Notes under the pieces: generated by a model | Databases searched by the model: none | What the model was told of the DNA's origin: nothing | The model's input: the letters and a program-made list of their open reading frames with translations, nothing else | In this document: positions 35,452 through 43,983 of the stretch, piece after piece | Numbering within the stretch: position 1 is the first letter of the stretch | Layout of the letters: every line of letters starts with the position of its first letter | DNA from: Paraherbaspirillum soli | GTDB lineage: Bacteria; Pseudomonadota; Gammaproteobacteria; Burkholderiales; Burkholderiaceae_D | Assembly: GCF_042654985.1 (NCBI RefSeq) | Contig: NZ_JBHSMT010000024.1 | Span: forward strand, 1-56,780 | Reading direction: 5' to 3' | Length of the DNA stretch: 56,780 nucleotides | Position numbers and translations under genes: made by a program

Positions 35452-35574
35452 CGTAGGTCGGAAAAGCGCAGCGCCTTCCGACGCTGCTGACGAAGAGCAA
35501 GGAAATGCCGCATGCCTTGCCAACGGATAAGGCGCACTGCGATGTCGGAAGGCGCTACGCTTTTCCGACCTACG
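35452..35574. repeat. Palindromic intergenic repeat CGTAGGTCGGAAAAGCG, copy downstream of hrpA
   Basis: A 123-bp element with the same perfect 17-bp ends as the copy at 31208-31326 and the same orientation (left arm GCGCAGCGC, right arm GCGCTACGC). It begins 15 nt after the hrpA stop codon. Confidence 0.82.
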
Positions 35575-35610
35575 ATTCCATATGGCTGGATCCAGTAAAT
35601 TCCGATGATA

Positions 35611-35646
35611 AAAAAAGGCCGCTTCTTCGCCAGAAGAAGCGGCCTT
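35611..35646 (-). terminator. Rho-independent terminator of the AA10 gene
   Basis: A perfect 12-bp stem GGCCGCTTCTTC/GAAGAAGCGGCC (35617-35628 with 35633-35644), loop GCCA, followed on the minus strand by a run of six T. It lies 22 nt after the stop of the chitin-active protein gene. Confidence 0.9.
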
Positions 35647-35667
35647 GATTTTCAAGCTGGCACTGCG

Positions 35668-37140
35668 TTATTTACACGCGGCAGCACCTTCGTCCTTCCA
35701 CACCTTGCCGGAACCATCGGCGCCAGTGTTTGCAGCGTTGCCCGGTTCGCTGTTCTGGGTCCACCAGCGGGCGCTGTAGATCTTGCCCTTGTGCTGGACC
35801 TTGGCGCCGCCGTTATAAGCCGTACTTGGGTTGTACGCCGGCTGGCACTGAGCACTATCGGAGCCGCCGCTCTGACCGCCGCTCAATTTGACTTCAAACG
35901 ACTTCTGCTCCAGCTTGCCGCCTTCTTCTCTTGAAGTGACAACCAAGGTATGCTCGCCCGCCACTGCCGGCGACGCGTCAATGCTTACCGTGGCAGAGCG
36001 GTCGATAACGGCTGAAGAGAAACCAACCATTTCATTCTGCTTGTTGTAGAGCTTGCTGTCGATCATCGATTTTTTGCCCACGGTGACGAAGAAGTCGACC
36101 TTGGCCTTGCCGTTTTCGATGGAATAATTGTTCTTCGGCGTGACGCTGAAGTCGTTGTTGTCGACTGGCGGCTGCTTGGCATCCACCTGGATCTCGATGC
36201 TGGTGATGCCGCTGCCGTCCTTGGCAAACAGATCGTTCTTGCCCGCAACCGGTGCGATAGAGCCGTTGCTGCCGAGCACGCCGGCCATCATCGTGGTCTG
36301 GCGCTTGTTGATTTCTTTCGCCAACTGCAGTGGCCAGCTGTTGCGTGCGCCGCTTGCATCGGAGGCGATCGTAATTGATGTGCTGAGGCTGGCTACTTCG
36401 CCGTTGGACTTGAATACGCGGGTCTTGACCTTGTCGCCGGCCTTCAGGTCGCCGTCCGGATGGATATCGCCGACGTCTTTCCAGGTCGGCACGCCTGCCG
36501 GCGGGGTTGTGCCGCCGCCGCCATCGCCGGCGCCGATGTTCAGGTCGACCACATTGTAGAAAGTCTTGCTGGTGTCGCCTACGTCCCATGCCACGAGCAT
36601 GACATGGTAGCCGCTGCGGTCATTCGGCACGTTGCAATTGAAAGAAAGATCCGAGGGCGGCATTTTCTGGCCGTAGTCGGTTTCGCAGAACGGTTTTGAA
36701 TCGAAGGTGTCGCGAGTCAGCGGCAGGTTGGGATTCCAGCCTTGTTTGGTCAGGAAGAAGCGATAGTCCTTGGTCTTGTGGGTCGCGGTGTGGTGCCAGG
36801 TAAATTTATTCGCACCGGTCTTGATCGTGTTTTTCTTCCAGCGGTCGGCGGTTTGCTCGTCCAGGTTCTCGTAAGCGTAAACGCCGCCCGATGCCACTTT
36901 GCCGGCGGATTGTGCCGATTCGAAGAAGCCATCCTCGCCTTCGACGCCTTGCGGGGTGGTCCTGATTGCGCCCCAGCCGCCGCCGCAGTCGTTGGCGCCG
37001 CTATTGCACATCAACACCCGGCTGGGAGGGGTTTGTAAGTAACCATGGGCAGCGGCCTGCTGCGCGAACGCCATCGATAAGCAGGCGACCAGAGGGGACA
37101 GCAGCAGAAGCGTTTTGCTGCGCGAATTATTTTTTTGCAT
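35668..37140 (-). CDS. Secreted lytic polysaccharide monooxygenase (AA10), GbpA-like, with chitin-binding module
   Basis: A 490-residue secreted copper enzyme. The signal peptide ends at QQAAA, leaving the mature N-terminal His (residue 32, HGYLQTPPSRV) that forms half of the histidine brace. The second brace His is in NKFTWHHTATHKTKDYRFF. The AA10 domain runs to about residue 205. A GbpA-type middle region follows, with an Ig-like segment near 330-440. A C-terminal CBM5/12-type module closes the protein (ACQPAYNPSTAYNGGAKVQHKGKIYSARWWT). It would oxidatively cleave chitin, or bind it during attachment. The start at 37140 is favoured because AAGGA lies upstream; an ATG 12 nt earlier overlaps that site. 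Confidence 0.92.
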   Translation of the reverse strand: MQKNNSRSKTLLLLSPLVACLSMAFAQQAAAHGYLQTPPSRVLMCNSGANDCGGGWGAIRTTPQGVEGEDGFFESAQSAGKVASGGVYAYENLDEQTADRWKKNTIKTGANKFTWHHTATHKTKDYRFFLTKQGWNPNLPLTRDTFDSKPFCETDYGQKMPPSDLSFNCNVPNDRSGYHVMLVAWDVGDTSKTFYNVVDLNIGAGDGGGGTTPPAGVPTWKDVGDIHPDGDLKAGDKVKTRVFKSNGEVASLSTSITIASDASGARNSWPLQLAKEINKRQTTMMAGVLGSNGSIAPVAGKNDLFAKDGSGITSIEIQVDAKQPPVDNNDFSVTPKNNYSIENGKAKVDFFVTVGKKSMIDSKLYNKQNEMVGFSSAVIDRSATVSIDASPAVAGEHTLVVTSREEGGKLEQKSFEVKLSGGQSGGSDSAQCQPAYNPSTAYNGGAKVQHKGKIYSARWWTQNSEPGNAANTGADGSGKVWKDEGAAACK

Positions 37141-37342
37141 GTGAAAGTGCATCCTTTTGTGAGTAAATGGTTGGCCGTTGCAGGCGGACACGACAAACCC
37201 ATGTGTCGCCTCCTCGGGGCATGATGTCGATTGCGTTTAGAGGTGCCCTTCAATCGAGCGCTCATTCTGAATGCGGCTTGCACAATGAGAAACATTTCTC
37301 AAAGATTGCTAAAATTCAGCCCGACCAATCAGGAGAACAGAC

Positions 37343-38182
37343 ATGTCAGGCAAGCCGCGCACTACCATTTCCCTCGCAATCGCGATTGTCGTCGCCTCGG
37401 CGCTGGCATTGCCCGTCGTCGCGCAGGCCGAAATCGCCGCAGCCGATTTCAATCCGCCCGAGGATGCCGCCATGCCGAATGGGCCGAAGGGCGAAGCGAT
37501 CAGGGCTGGTCAGCGGTTGCTGACCGATACCCATAAACTGTTGCCGCAAAACGTGGGCAATGGATTGAATTGCACCAGCTGTCATCTGAACGGCGGCAAA
37601 ACGCAGAATGCCGCGCCGTGGGTCGGCATCTGGGGCGTGTTCCCGGAATACCGCTCCCGCAGCGGCAAAGTGATCACCCTGCAAGAGCGCGTCAACGACT
37701 GTTTCCAGCGTTCGATGAACGGCAAGCCGCTGGCTTTCGATTCCAGGGAGATGAACGCGATCCTGTCGTATATGCAGTGGTTGTCGAGCACGGTGCCGAC
37801 CAATGTCAGCGTCAAGGGGCGCGGCTTCGGCGCCATCGATCAAAAGCTGAAGCCGGATGCCAAGCACGGCGCTCAGGTGTACGCGGAGAAATGCGCCAGT
37901 TGCCACGCGGCCGATGGCGGCGGCCTCAAGAACCCGGCCGGCGGCTATGTGTTCCCACCGTTGTGGGGCGCGGACACGTTTAATGTCGGGGCCGGCATGG
38001 CGCGCACGTATACCGCGGCTGCATTCGTCAAACACAATATGCCGTTGGGGCAGGGCGGATCGCTGAGCGACCAGCAGGCGCTGGACATCGCCGAATTCTT
38101 TACGCATCAGCCGCGGCCGGCCTATGCCGGGCAAGCCGGGGATTGGCCGAACGGCGACCGGCCCAAGGATGCGCGCAATTAA
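37343..38182 (+). CDS. tsdA: Diheme cytochrome c, TsdA (thiosulfate dehydrogenase)-like
   Basis: A 279-residue periplasmic cytochrome with a signal peptide ending near AQA (residue 29). The two heme sites are CTSCH (about 79) and CASCH (about 189). The stretch ERVNDCFQRSMNGKPL matches TsdA enzymes, where the Cys is the unusual axial ligand of the active-site heme. The second heme has a likely Met ligand in HNMPLGQGG. TsdA oxidises thiosulfate to tetrathionate or runs the reverse reaction. The whole length fits. The symbol is assigned by similarity only. It is monocistronic, divergent from the AA10 gene, with a AGGAGAACAGAC ribosome site. Confidence 0.75.
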   Translation: MSGKPRTTISLAIAIVVASALALPVVAQAEIAAADFNPPEDAAMPNGPKGEAIRAGQRLLTDTHKLLPQNVGNGLNCTSCHLNGGKTQNAAPWVGIWGVFPEYRSRSGKVITLQERVNDCFQRSMNGKPLAFDSREMNAILSYMQWLSSTVPTNVSVKGRGFGAIDQKLKPDAKHGAQVYAEKCASCHAADGGGLKNPAGGYVFPPLWGADTFNVGAGMARTYTAAAFVKHNMPLGQGGSLSDQQALDIAEFFTHQPRPAYAGQAGDWPNGDRPKDARN

Positions 38183-38303
38183 TTGTTGATGTTCGCTACG
38201 GCGATAGGTGTTTTAAGCCCGAATTGAGCATCGATTAGCGTAAAATGTCGCAAAATTTAGCTAATTTGGCTATGTGAAACGAACAGAGTGCAAAGAGAAA
38301 GCA

Positions 38304-38870
38304 ATGGCAATCAAATCTGACAAATGGATCCGCCGCATGGCGCAGGAAACCGGCATGATCGAGCCGTACGAGCCGGGCCAGGTGCGCGAGGCCAACGGCC
38401 ACAAGATCGTTTCCTACGGAACTTCGTCGTATGGCTACGATATTCGCTGCGCCGACGAATTCAAGATTTTCACGAATATCAATTCGACCATCGTCGATCC
38501 CAAGAACTTCGACGAAAAATCGTTTGTCGATTTCAAAGGCGATGTCTGCATCATCCCGCCCAATTCATTCGCGCTGGCGCGCACGATGGAATATTTCCGC
38601 ATCCCGCGCAGCGTGCTGACCATTTGCCTCGGCAAGTCGACTTACGCCCGTTGCGGCATCATCGTCAACGTCACGCCGTTCGAGCCGGAATGGGAAGGTT
38701 ATGTGACGCTGGAGTTTTCCAACACCACGCCGTTGCCGGCCAAGATTTACGCCGGCGAGGGCTGCGCCCAAGTGCTGTTCTTTGAAAGCGACGAGGTTTG
38801 CGAGACCTCCTACAAGGATCGCGGCGGCAAGTATCAGGGCCAGCACGGCGTGACTTTGCCGAAGACCTGA
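38304..38870 (+). CDS. dcd: dCTP deaminase
   Basis: A 188-residue trimeric enzyme that converts dCTP to dUTP for thymidylate synthesis. The start MAIKSDKWIRRMAQETGMIEPYE is conserved, so the longer frame beginning at 38274 is not used. The signature SYGTSSYGYDIRCADEFKIF, the catalytic region LTICLGKSTYARCGIIVNVTPFEPEWEGYVTLEFSNTTPLPAKIYAGEG and the C-terminal GKYQGQHGVTLPKT are intact. A strong terminator follows 15 nt after the stop. Confidence 0.95.
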   Translation: MAIKSDKWIRRMAQETGMIEPYEPGQVREANGHKIVSYGTSSYGYDIRCADEFKIFTNINSTIVDPKNFDEKSFVDFKGDVCIIPPNSFALARTMEYFRIPRSVLTICLGKSTYARCGIIVNVTPFEPEWEGYVTLEFSNTTPLPAKIYAGEGCAQVLFFESDEVCETSYKDRGGKYQGQHGVTLPKT

Positions 38871-38885
38871 TTACTGGATTCTTTA

Positions 38886-38929
38886 AAAAAAGCCCTGTGC
38901 GACGCTCAACACGTCGCACAGGGCTTTTT
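38886..38929. terminator. Rho-independent terminator after dcd
   Basis: The stem AAGCCCTGTGCGACG pairs with CGTCGCACAGGGCTT around the loop ctcaaca (38905-38911). It is followed by T5 on the plus strand and has A6 on the other side, so it can also act on minus-strand transcripts. Confidence 0.9.
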
Positions 38930-38956
38930 GCTTTTTGGTACTTGTAAATTACTTCT

Positions 38957-39085
38957 GGGCGCCTCTAAAAACCGCGAGCGGCTCAAGGTCGGGGCGACGA
39001 TGTTGCAACACCTGCAGCCGTACTCCTGTACGGCGAGCATCACAGCCCCGAGATTGGGCCGCGCAGTAGGTTTTTAGAGGTGCCC
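38957..39085. repeat. Palindromic intergenic repeat, family CTCTAAAAACC, copy 2
   Basis: A 129-bp element with near-perfect 17-bp ends (GGGCGCCTCTAAAAACC / GGTTTTTAGAGGTGCCC, one mismatch) and a perfect central hairpin GCCGTACTCCTGTACGGC. The right end stops one base before the stop codon of the minus-strand decarboxylase gene. The interior is clearly homologous to 14672-14812. Confidence 0.82.
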
Positions 39086-39086
39086 G

Positions 39087-41351
39087 TTACTGTCTCACGC
39101 AATCCACGAAATAATCGCGCTTGCCGTTCACTTCCCGTTTGACCAAGCCATGCACGTCGGTTTCGAAGCCTGGGAATTTCTCGTTGAAATCGCGAGCGAA
39201 TTTCAGGTAGTCGACGATGGTCTTGTTGAAGCGCTCACCTGGAATCAACAGCGGGATGCCCGGAGGGTAAGGCGTCAGCAGGATAGAGGTGACGCGGCCT
39301 TCGAGTTGGTCGAGCGGCACCCGTTCGATTTCGCGATGCGCCATCTTGGCGAATGCATCCGATGGTTTCATCGCCGGCTGCATGTCGGACAAATACATCT
39401 CCGTAGTCAGGCGCGCCACGTCGTGTGCGCGATAGGTTTCGTGGATCTGCTGGCACAGGTCGCGCAGGCCGAGACGCTCATAGCGCGCGTTCTTGCCCTG
39501 GTTGGCGGCCGCGAACTCGGGCAGGATGCGCCAGATCGGCTGGTTCTTGTCGTAGTCGTCCTTGAACTGCTGCAGCGCGGTCAGCAGCGTGTTCCAGCGG
39601 CCCTTGGTGATGCCGATGGTGAACATGATGAAGAACGAATACAGGCCGCACTTTTCGACGATAACGCCGTGCTCGGCCAGGTATTTGGTGACGATCGAGG
39701 CCGGGATGCCGTTTTCGCCGAACTTGCCTTCGAGCGACAGGCCGGGGGTGACGATGGTGGCCTTGATCGGGTCCAGCATGTTGAAATTGGGCGCCAGGTT
39801 GCCGAAGCCGTGCCAGTCGTCCTCGGCCCGGATGATCCAGTCTTCGCGGCTGCCGATGCCGTCTTCGGCGAAGCTGTTCGGACCCCAGACCTGGAACCAC
39901 CAGTCCTTGCCCCATTCTTCGTCGATCTTCTTCATCGCGCGACGGAAATCCAGCGCTTCCAGGATGCTTTCTTCAACCAGTGCGGTGCCGCCCGGCGCTT
40001 CCATCATGGCCGCCGCGACGTCGCAGGAGGCAATGATCGAGTACTGCGGCGAGGTCGAGGTATGCATCAGGTAGGCCTCGTTGAAAGCATCCTGGTCGAG
40101 CTGCACGGTTTCCGATTCACGCACCAGGATTTGCGATGCCTGCGACAGGCCGGCCAGCAATTTATGCGTCGACTGGGTCGAGAAGATCATCGACTTCTTG
40201 GCGCGCGGACGGTCCTTGCCGATCGCGTGCATGTCTTTGTAGAAGTCATGGAAGGTGGCGTGCGGCAGCCATGCTTCGTCGAAATGCAGGGTTTCGATTT
40301 CGCCGTCCAGCATGTCTTTCAGCGTTTCGACGTTATAGATCACGCCATCGTAAGTCGATTGGGTGATGGTCAAAATGCGCGGCTTTTTGTTTTTGGCTTC
40401 GCGTGCAAAAGGATTGGCTTCGATCTTTTTGCGGATGCTTTCGAGCGTGAACTCTTCCAGCGGAATCGGGCCGATGATGCCGAGGTGATTGCGGGTCGGC
40501 ATCAGGAACACCGGGATCGCGCCGGTCATGATGATCGAATGCAGGATCGACTTGTGGCAGTTGCGGTCGACCACCACGATATCGCCCGGCGCCACGGTCG
40601 AGTGCCACACCATCTTGTTGCTGGTGCTGGTGCCGTTGGTGACGAAATAGCAGTGGTCGGCATTGAAGATGCGCGCCGCATTGCGTTCCGAGTCGGCCAC
40701 CGGGCCGGTGTGGTCGAGCAACTGGCCGAGTTCTTCGACCGCGTTGCAGACGTCGGCGCGCAGCATGTTTTCGCCGAAGAACTGGTGGAACATCTGGCCG
40801 ATAGGCGATTTCAGGAAGGCCACGCCGCCCGAGTGTCCGGGGCAGTGCCACGAGTAGGAACCGTCCTGGGCGTAATGCACCAGAGCGCGGAAGAACGGCG
40901 GCGACAAGCCGTCCAGATACGACTTCGCTTCGCGGATGATGTGGCGGGCGACGAACTCCGGGGTGTCTTCAAACATGTGGATGAAGCCGTGCAGTTCGCG
41001 CAGGATGTCGTTGGGAATATGGCGCGAGGTGCGGGTCTCGCCATACAGATAGATCGGGATGTCGGCATTCTTGTGGCGGATTTCTTCGACAAAGGCGCGC
41101 AATGATTTGAGCGCGTTGTCGGTTTCCTCGAACGACCCGGTGCCGAATTCTTCGTCGTCGATCGACAGGATAAAGGCCGATGCCCGCGACTGCTGCTGGG
41201 CGAACTGGGACAGGTCGCCGTAGCTGGTCACGCCCAGCACTTCCATGCCTTCTTGTTCCATTGCATCGGCTAATGCGCGGATGCCGAGGCCGGACGTGTT
41301 TTCGGAGCGGAAATCTTCGTCAATGATGACGATCGGGAAGCGGAATTTCAT
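39087..41351 (-). CDS. PLP-dependent basic amino-acid decarboxylase (lysine/arginine/ornithine type)
   Basis: A 754-residue fold-type I decarboxylase. The N-terminal wing domain (MKFRFPIVIIDEDFRSENTSGLGIRAL) is followed by the PLP core: HCPGHSGGVAFLKSPIGQMFHQFFGENMLRADVC, then the HFDEAWLPHATFHDFY aspartate that holds the pyridine nitrogen, and the PLP lysine in STQSTHKLLAGLSQ. The C-terminal part has YPPGIPLLIPGE. It releases CO2 from lysine, arginine or ornithine to give a polyamine precursor and consumes a proton; which substrate is used cannot be told by eye. No antiporter is adjacent. The start at 41351 has a GGAGACCTTG site; a TTG/ATG upstream is less likely. Confidence 0.9.
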   Translation of the reverse strand: MKFRFPIVIIDEDFRSENTSGLGIRALADAMEQEGMEVLGVTSYGDLSQFAQQQSRASAFILSIDDEEFGTGSFEETDNALKSLRAFVEEIRHKNADIPIYLYGETRTSRHIPNDILRELHGFIHMFEDTPEFVARHIIREAKSYLDGLSPPFFRALVHYAQDGSYSWHCPGHSGGVAFLKSPIGQMFHQFFGENMLRADVCNAVEELGQLLDHTGPVADSERNAARIFNADHCYFVTNGTSTSNKMVWHSTVAPGDIVVVDRNCHKSILHSIIMTGAIPVFLMPTRNHLGIIGPIPLEEFTLESIRKKIEANPFAREAKNKKPRILTITQSTYDGVIYNVETLKDMLDGEIETLHFDEAWLPHATFHDFYKDMHAIGKDRPRAKKSMIFSTQSTHKLLAGLSQASQILVRESETVQLDQDAFNEAYLMHTSTSPQYSIIASCDVAAAMMEAPGGTALVEESILEALDFRRAMKKIDEEWGKDWWFQVWGPNSFAEDGIGSREDWIIRAEDDWHGFGNLAPNFNMLDPIKATIVTPGLSLEGKFGENGIPASIVTKYLAEHGVIVEKCGLYSFFIMFTIGITKGRWNTLLTALQQFKDDYDKNQPIWRILPEFAAANQGKNARYERLGLRDLCQQIHETYRAHDVARLTTEMYLSDMQPAMKPSDAFAKMAHREIERVPLDQLEGRVTSILLTPYPPGIPLLIPGERFNKTIVDYLKFARDFNEKFPGFETDVHGLVKREVNGKRDYFVDCVRQ

Positions 41352-41559
41352 CAAGGTCTCCAAGAGACGGTGGTTGATAACAAACCACGAATAATCGCGG
41401 CGAACAAAAACGCTAATAGTAATGGCGATCGGATCTGGATGTTGCCTTGCAGCACAAAATAAATTGCCGGGCCAGTGCTTGGTTCATCGCCGCATGCGAC
41501 AGGCGATGCCAAAAAAACGAAAGCCGAATTCTCGCAGATATGCGGGAAATTGGGGAAAA

Positions 41560-41604
41560 GATAGCTAAAAATCTGTTGCGAATAACAGATGTTGTTTAGC
41601 TATC
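41560..41604 (-). terminator. Large dyad and terminator downstream of folA
   Basis: GATAGCTAAA (41560-41569) pairs perfectly with TTTAGCTATC (41595-41604), enclosing a second perfect stem ATCTGTT/AACAGAT. On the minus strand it is followed by CTTTTCCCC. It lies 15 nt after the folA stop and separates folA from the decarboxylase gene. Confidence 0.7.
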
Positions 41605-41619
41605 AATTTGGAGCTCAGG

Positions 41620-42105
41620 TCAGCGCCGTTGATACACCACAAAAGCGTAGTCCAGGCCGTTGGCGGCGGAGTGATGGTTTTCGCGCGAGACTTCCTGCCA
41701 TTGCTGCCGGTCGAACGGCGGGAAGAAGGCGTCGCAATCGAAACTTTGCGCGATTTCGGTGACGATCATGCGCTCCGCCATGGCCTGCGCGGCAGCATAG
41801 ATTTCAGCGCCGCCGATGATGAACGCTTCGGCAGCGCCGACCATGGCCGCTGCCGCCGCCAGCGATGGCGCGCTTTCGACGCCGTCGTGACGCCAGTCCG
41901 GATTGCGGGTGATGACGATATTGCGCCGGTTAGGGAGCGCTCGGCCGATGGAGTCGAAAGTCTTGCGGCCCATGATGATCGGATGGCCCGACGTGGTGCG
42001 CTTGAAATGCGCCAGATCCTCCGGCAAATGCCAGGGCAGGGTGTTGCGTATGCCAATGCCGCGGTGGGCATCCATGGCGACGATGATGGTCAGGCTAGAA
42101 CTCAT
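41620..42105 (-). CDS. folA: Dihydrofolate reductase
   Basis: A 161-residue enzyme of the usual DHFR length that reduces dihydrofolate to tetrahydrofolate with NADPH. The start LTIIVAMDAHRGIGIRNTLPWHLPEDLAHFKRTT contains the Trp-containing Met20-like loop and the catalytic acid in the PEDLAHFK helix. NADPH-site motifs are GHPIIMGRKTFDSIGRALPNRRNIVITR and FIIGGAEIYAAA. No resistance-type divergence is apparent. The gene ends at a large hairpin and is oriented like the decarboxylase gene downstream but probably separate from it. Confidence 0.95.
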   Translation of the reverse strand: MSSSLTIIVAMDAHRGIGIRNTLPWHLPEDLAHFKRTTSGHPIIMGRKTFDSIGRALPNRRNIVITRNPDWRHDGVESAPSLAAAAAMVGAAEAFIIGGAEIYAAAQAMAERMIVTEIAQSFDCDAFFPPFDRQQWQEVSRENHHSAANGLDYAFVVYQRR

Positions 42106-42414
42106 GGGCGGTGGTAGATTGGCCTGAAATAGTCAAGCGTAAATAGGAAAGGTCAAGGAAAGGGCAGATCTTACTATAAGTAACGGATGGAACTTTGTCC
42201 GCCTCCATGCGCTCTTAAGCGCTAACGCTGGATTTGCTTTATGGAAAACTCGTGGGCTAGCCAAGCGTCACAAATATGGATGTAAATTGTTACAGAATCG
42301 TTGCTTACTAGACATAAATATCAATGGAACACTGGTAAACTACCGCCTACTCGCGATGCCGCCGGAGCGGTATAGCCGAGCGGCTCATTCAAAGCAGTGT
42401 CAGATGGGAATCCA
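42106..42414 (+). other. Upstream regulatory region of the opg operon
   Basis: 309 bp between divergent folA and opgG without a credible gene. The central part (about 42290-42345) is AT-rich and includes TTGTTACAG and TAGACATAAAT, which could form a promoter, but spacing is not ideal. No strong operator was seen. It must drive both folA and the opg genes. Confidence 0.35.
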
Positions 42415-43983
42415 ATGCATTTAAATTTGTTTCAGCGGACGCAGCCACGCATTGTCGCGTCAGCGCGTGCGCGGGTGGCGGTCGTGCCGCTTGCGCTCGC
42501 CCTGCTATTGCCGTGGGTGGCCGACAGCGCATCCGCGTTCGATTTCAACAACGTCGCCAGCCGCGCCAAGGAGCTGGCGGCGGCTTCGTACAGCAAGCCG
42601 GTCAGCAAGTTGCCGAAAGAGATCACCAGTCTCGACTACATGCAATACAAGGACATCCATTTCCGGCCGGAAAAATCGACCTGGCGCGACCAGAAGTTGC
42701 CGTTCGAACTGGCCTACTTCCATGAAGGATATGCGTTCGACCAGCCGGTAAAGATCAACGAAATCAACGGCAAGAGCGTGCGTGAAATCCGTTTCGATCC
42801 GCGCGATTTCGATTTCGGCGCGAACCGGGTCGACTCGCGCAAGCTGCGTAACCTGGGCTTTGCCGGGTTCCGCGTGCATTACCCGGTCAATACCGCCAAA
42901 TATAAGGACGAGGTATTGTCGTTCCTCGGCGCCAGTTTTTTTAGGGGACTGGGCAAGGACCAAAACTACGGCTTGTCGGCACGCGGACTGGCGATTGATA
43001 TGGCCCTGGGCTCCGGCGAGGAGTTTCCGCAATTTGTCGAATTCTGGGTCGAACGGCCGCAAGCGAACGCCAAGGAGTTGACGATTTACGCGCTGCTCAA
43101 TTCGCGCCGCGTGACCGGCGCTTATCGCTTCGTGCTGAAACCCGGGGCGGATACCGCGATCGACGTCAAAGCCCGCTTGTACCTGCGCGAAAACGTCACC
43201 AAACTGGGCCTGGCGCCGCTGACCAGCATGTACCTGCACGGCGAAAACCAACGTACCCAGGGCGAGGACTACCGGCCCGAGGTGCATGACTCCGACGGCC
43301 TGTCGGTGGCCTCGGGCACCGGCGAGTGGATCTGGCGGCCGCTGGTCAATCCGAAGCGCATGCTGGTGACGTCGTATGCGCTGAGCAATCCGGCCGGGTT
43401 TGGCCTGATGCAGCGCGATCGCGATTTTGCCAATTACCAGGATCTGGATTCCCATTACGAAAAGCGTCCGAGCGCCTGGGTCCAGCCGAAAGGCAACTGG
43501 GGCGCAGGTCGGGTCGAACTGGTGCAACTGCCGACGCCGGACGAAACCAACGACAATATCGCCGCCTTCTGGGTGCCGGATAATCCGCCCAAGGTCGGCC
43601 AGCCTTTCGATCTGGAATACAGCTTGCTGTGGCAAAAAAATGCCGAAAAGCGGCCGCCGCTGTCATGGGTGGCGCAAACCCGGCGCGGCCAGGGCTATCA
43701 AAAGAAGACCGATGACAATAGCGTCGGCCTAGTGGTCGATTTCGAAGGGCCGGTATTTCAAAAACTGTCTGCCAAGACCCCGCCGGAAGCGGTGGTTAGC
43801 GTCGACGACAACGGCAAACTGCTGGACACCAAAGTGGTCAAGAACGAAGCTACCGGCGGCTGGCGCATGATGCTGCGGGTGCGCCGCAATGAAGACAACA
43901 AAGCTGTCGAATTACGCGGTTTCCTGCGTGGCGGCAGTACAACCTTATCTGAAACGTGGAGTTACATATTACCGCCCAACTAG
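42415..43983 (+). CDS. opgG: Periplasmic glucan biosynthesis protein OpgG
   Basis: A 522-residue periplasmic protein. A Sec signal peptide runs to about residue 40 (VAVVPLALALLLPWVADSASAF). The MdoG domain starts FDFNNVASRAKELAAASY and includes DYMQYKDIHFRPEKSTW, FLGASFFRGLGKDQNYGLSARGLAIDMA, the EVHDSDGLSVASGTGEWIWRPL block and a C-terminal Ig-like domain ending TLSETWSYILPP. OpgG is needed for the synthesis or branching of osmoregulated periplasmic glucans. The ATG at 42415 is preferred; a GTG 18 nt upstream is possible. It overlaps opgH by 28 nt, unlike opgD, which is separated by a short gap. Confidence 0.93.
   Translation: MHLNLFQRTQPRIVASARARVAVVPLALALLLPWVADSASAFDFNNVASRAKELAAASYSKPVSKLPKEITSLDYMQYKDIHFRPEKSTWRDQKLPFELAYFHEGYAFDQPVKINEINGKSVREIRFDPRDFDFGANRVDSRKLRNLGFAGFRVHYPVNTAKYKDEVLSFLGASFFRGLGKDQNYGLSARGLAIDMALGSGEEFPQFVEFWVERPQANAKELTIYALLNSRRVTGAYRFVLKPGADTAIDVKARLYLRENVTKLGLAPLTSMYLHGENQRTQGEDYRPEVHDSDGLSVASGTGEWIWRPLVNPKRMLVTSYALSNPAGFGLMQRDRDFANYQDLDSHYEKRPSAWVQPKGNWGAGRVELVQLPTPDETNDNIAAFWVPDNPPKVGQPFDLEYSLLWQKNAEKRPPLSWVAQTRRGQGYQKKTDDNSVGLVVDFEGPVFQKLSAKTPPEAVVSVDDNGKLLDTKVVKNEATGGWRMMLRVRRNEDNKAVELRGFLRGGSTTLSETWSYILPPN

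Noticed and set aside
39150..41105. A 651-codon plus-strand frame opposite the decarboxylase
   Set aside because: The minus-strand decarboxylase has all PLP motifs and a ribosome site; the opposite frame shows no recognisable domain.
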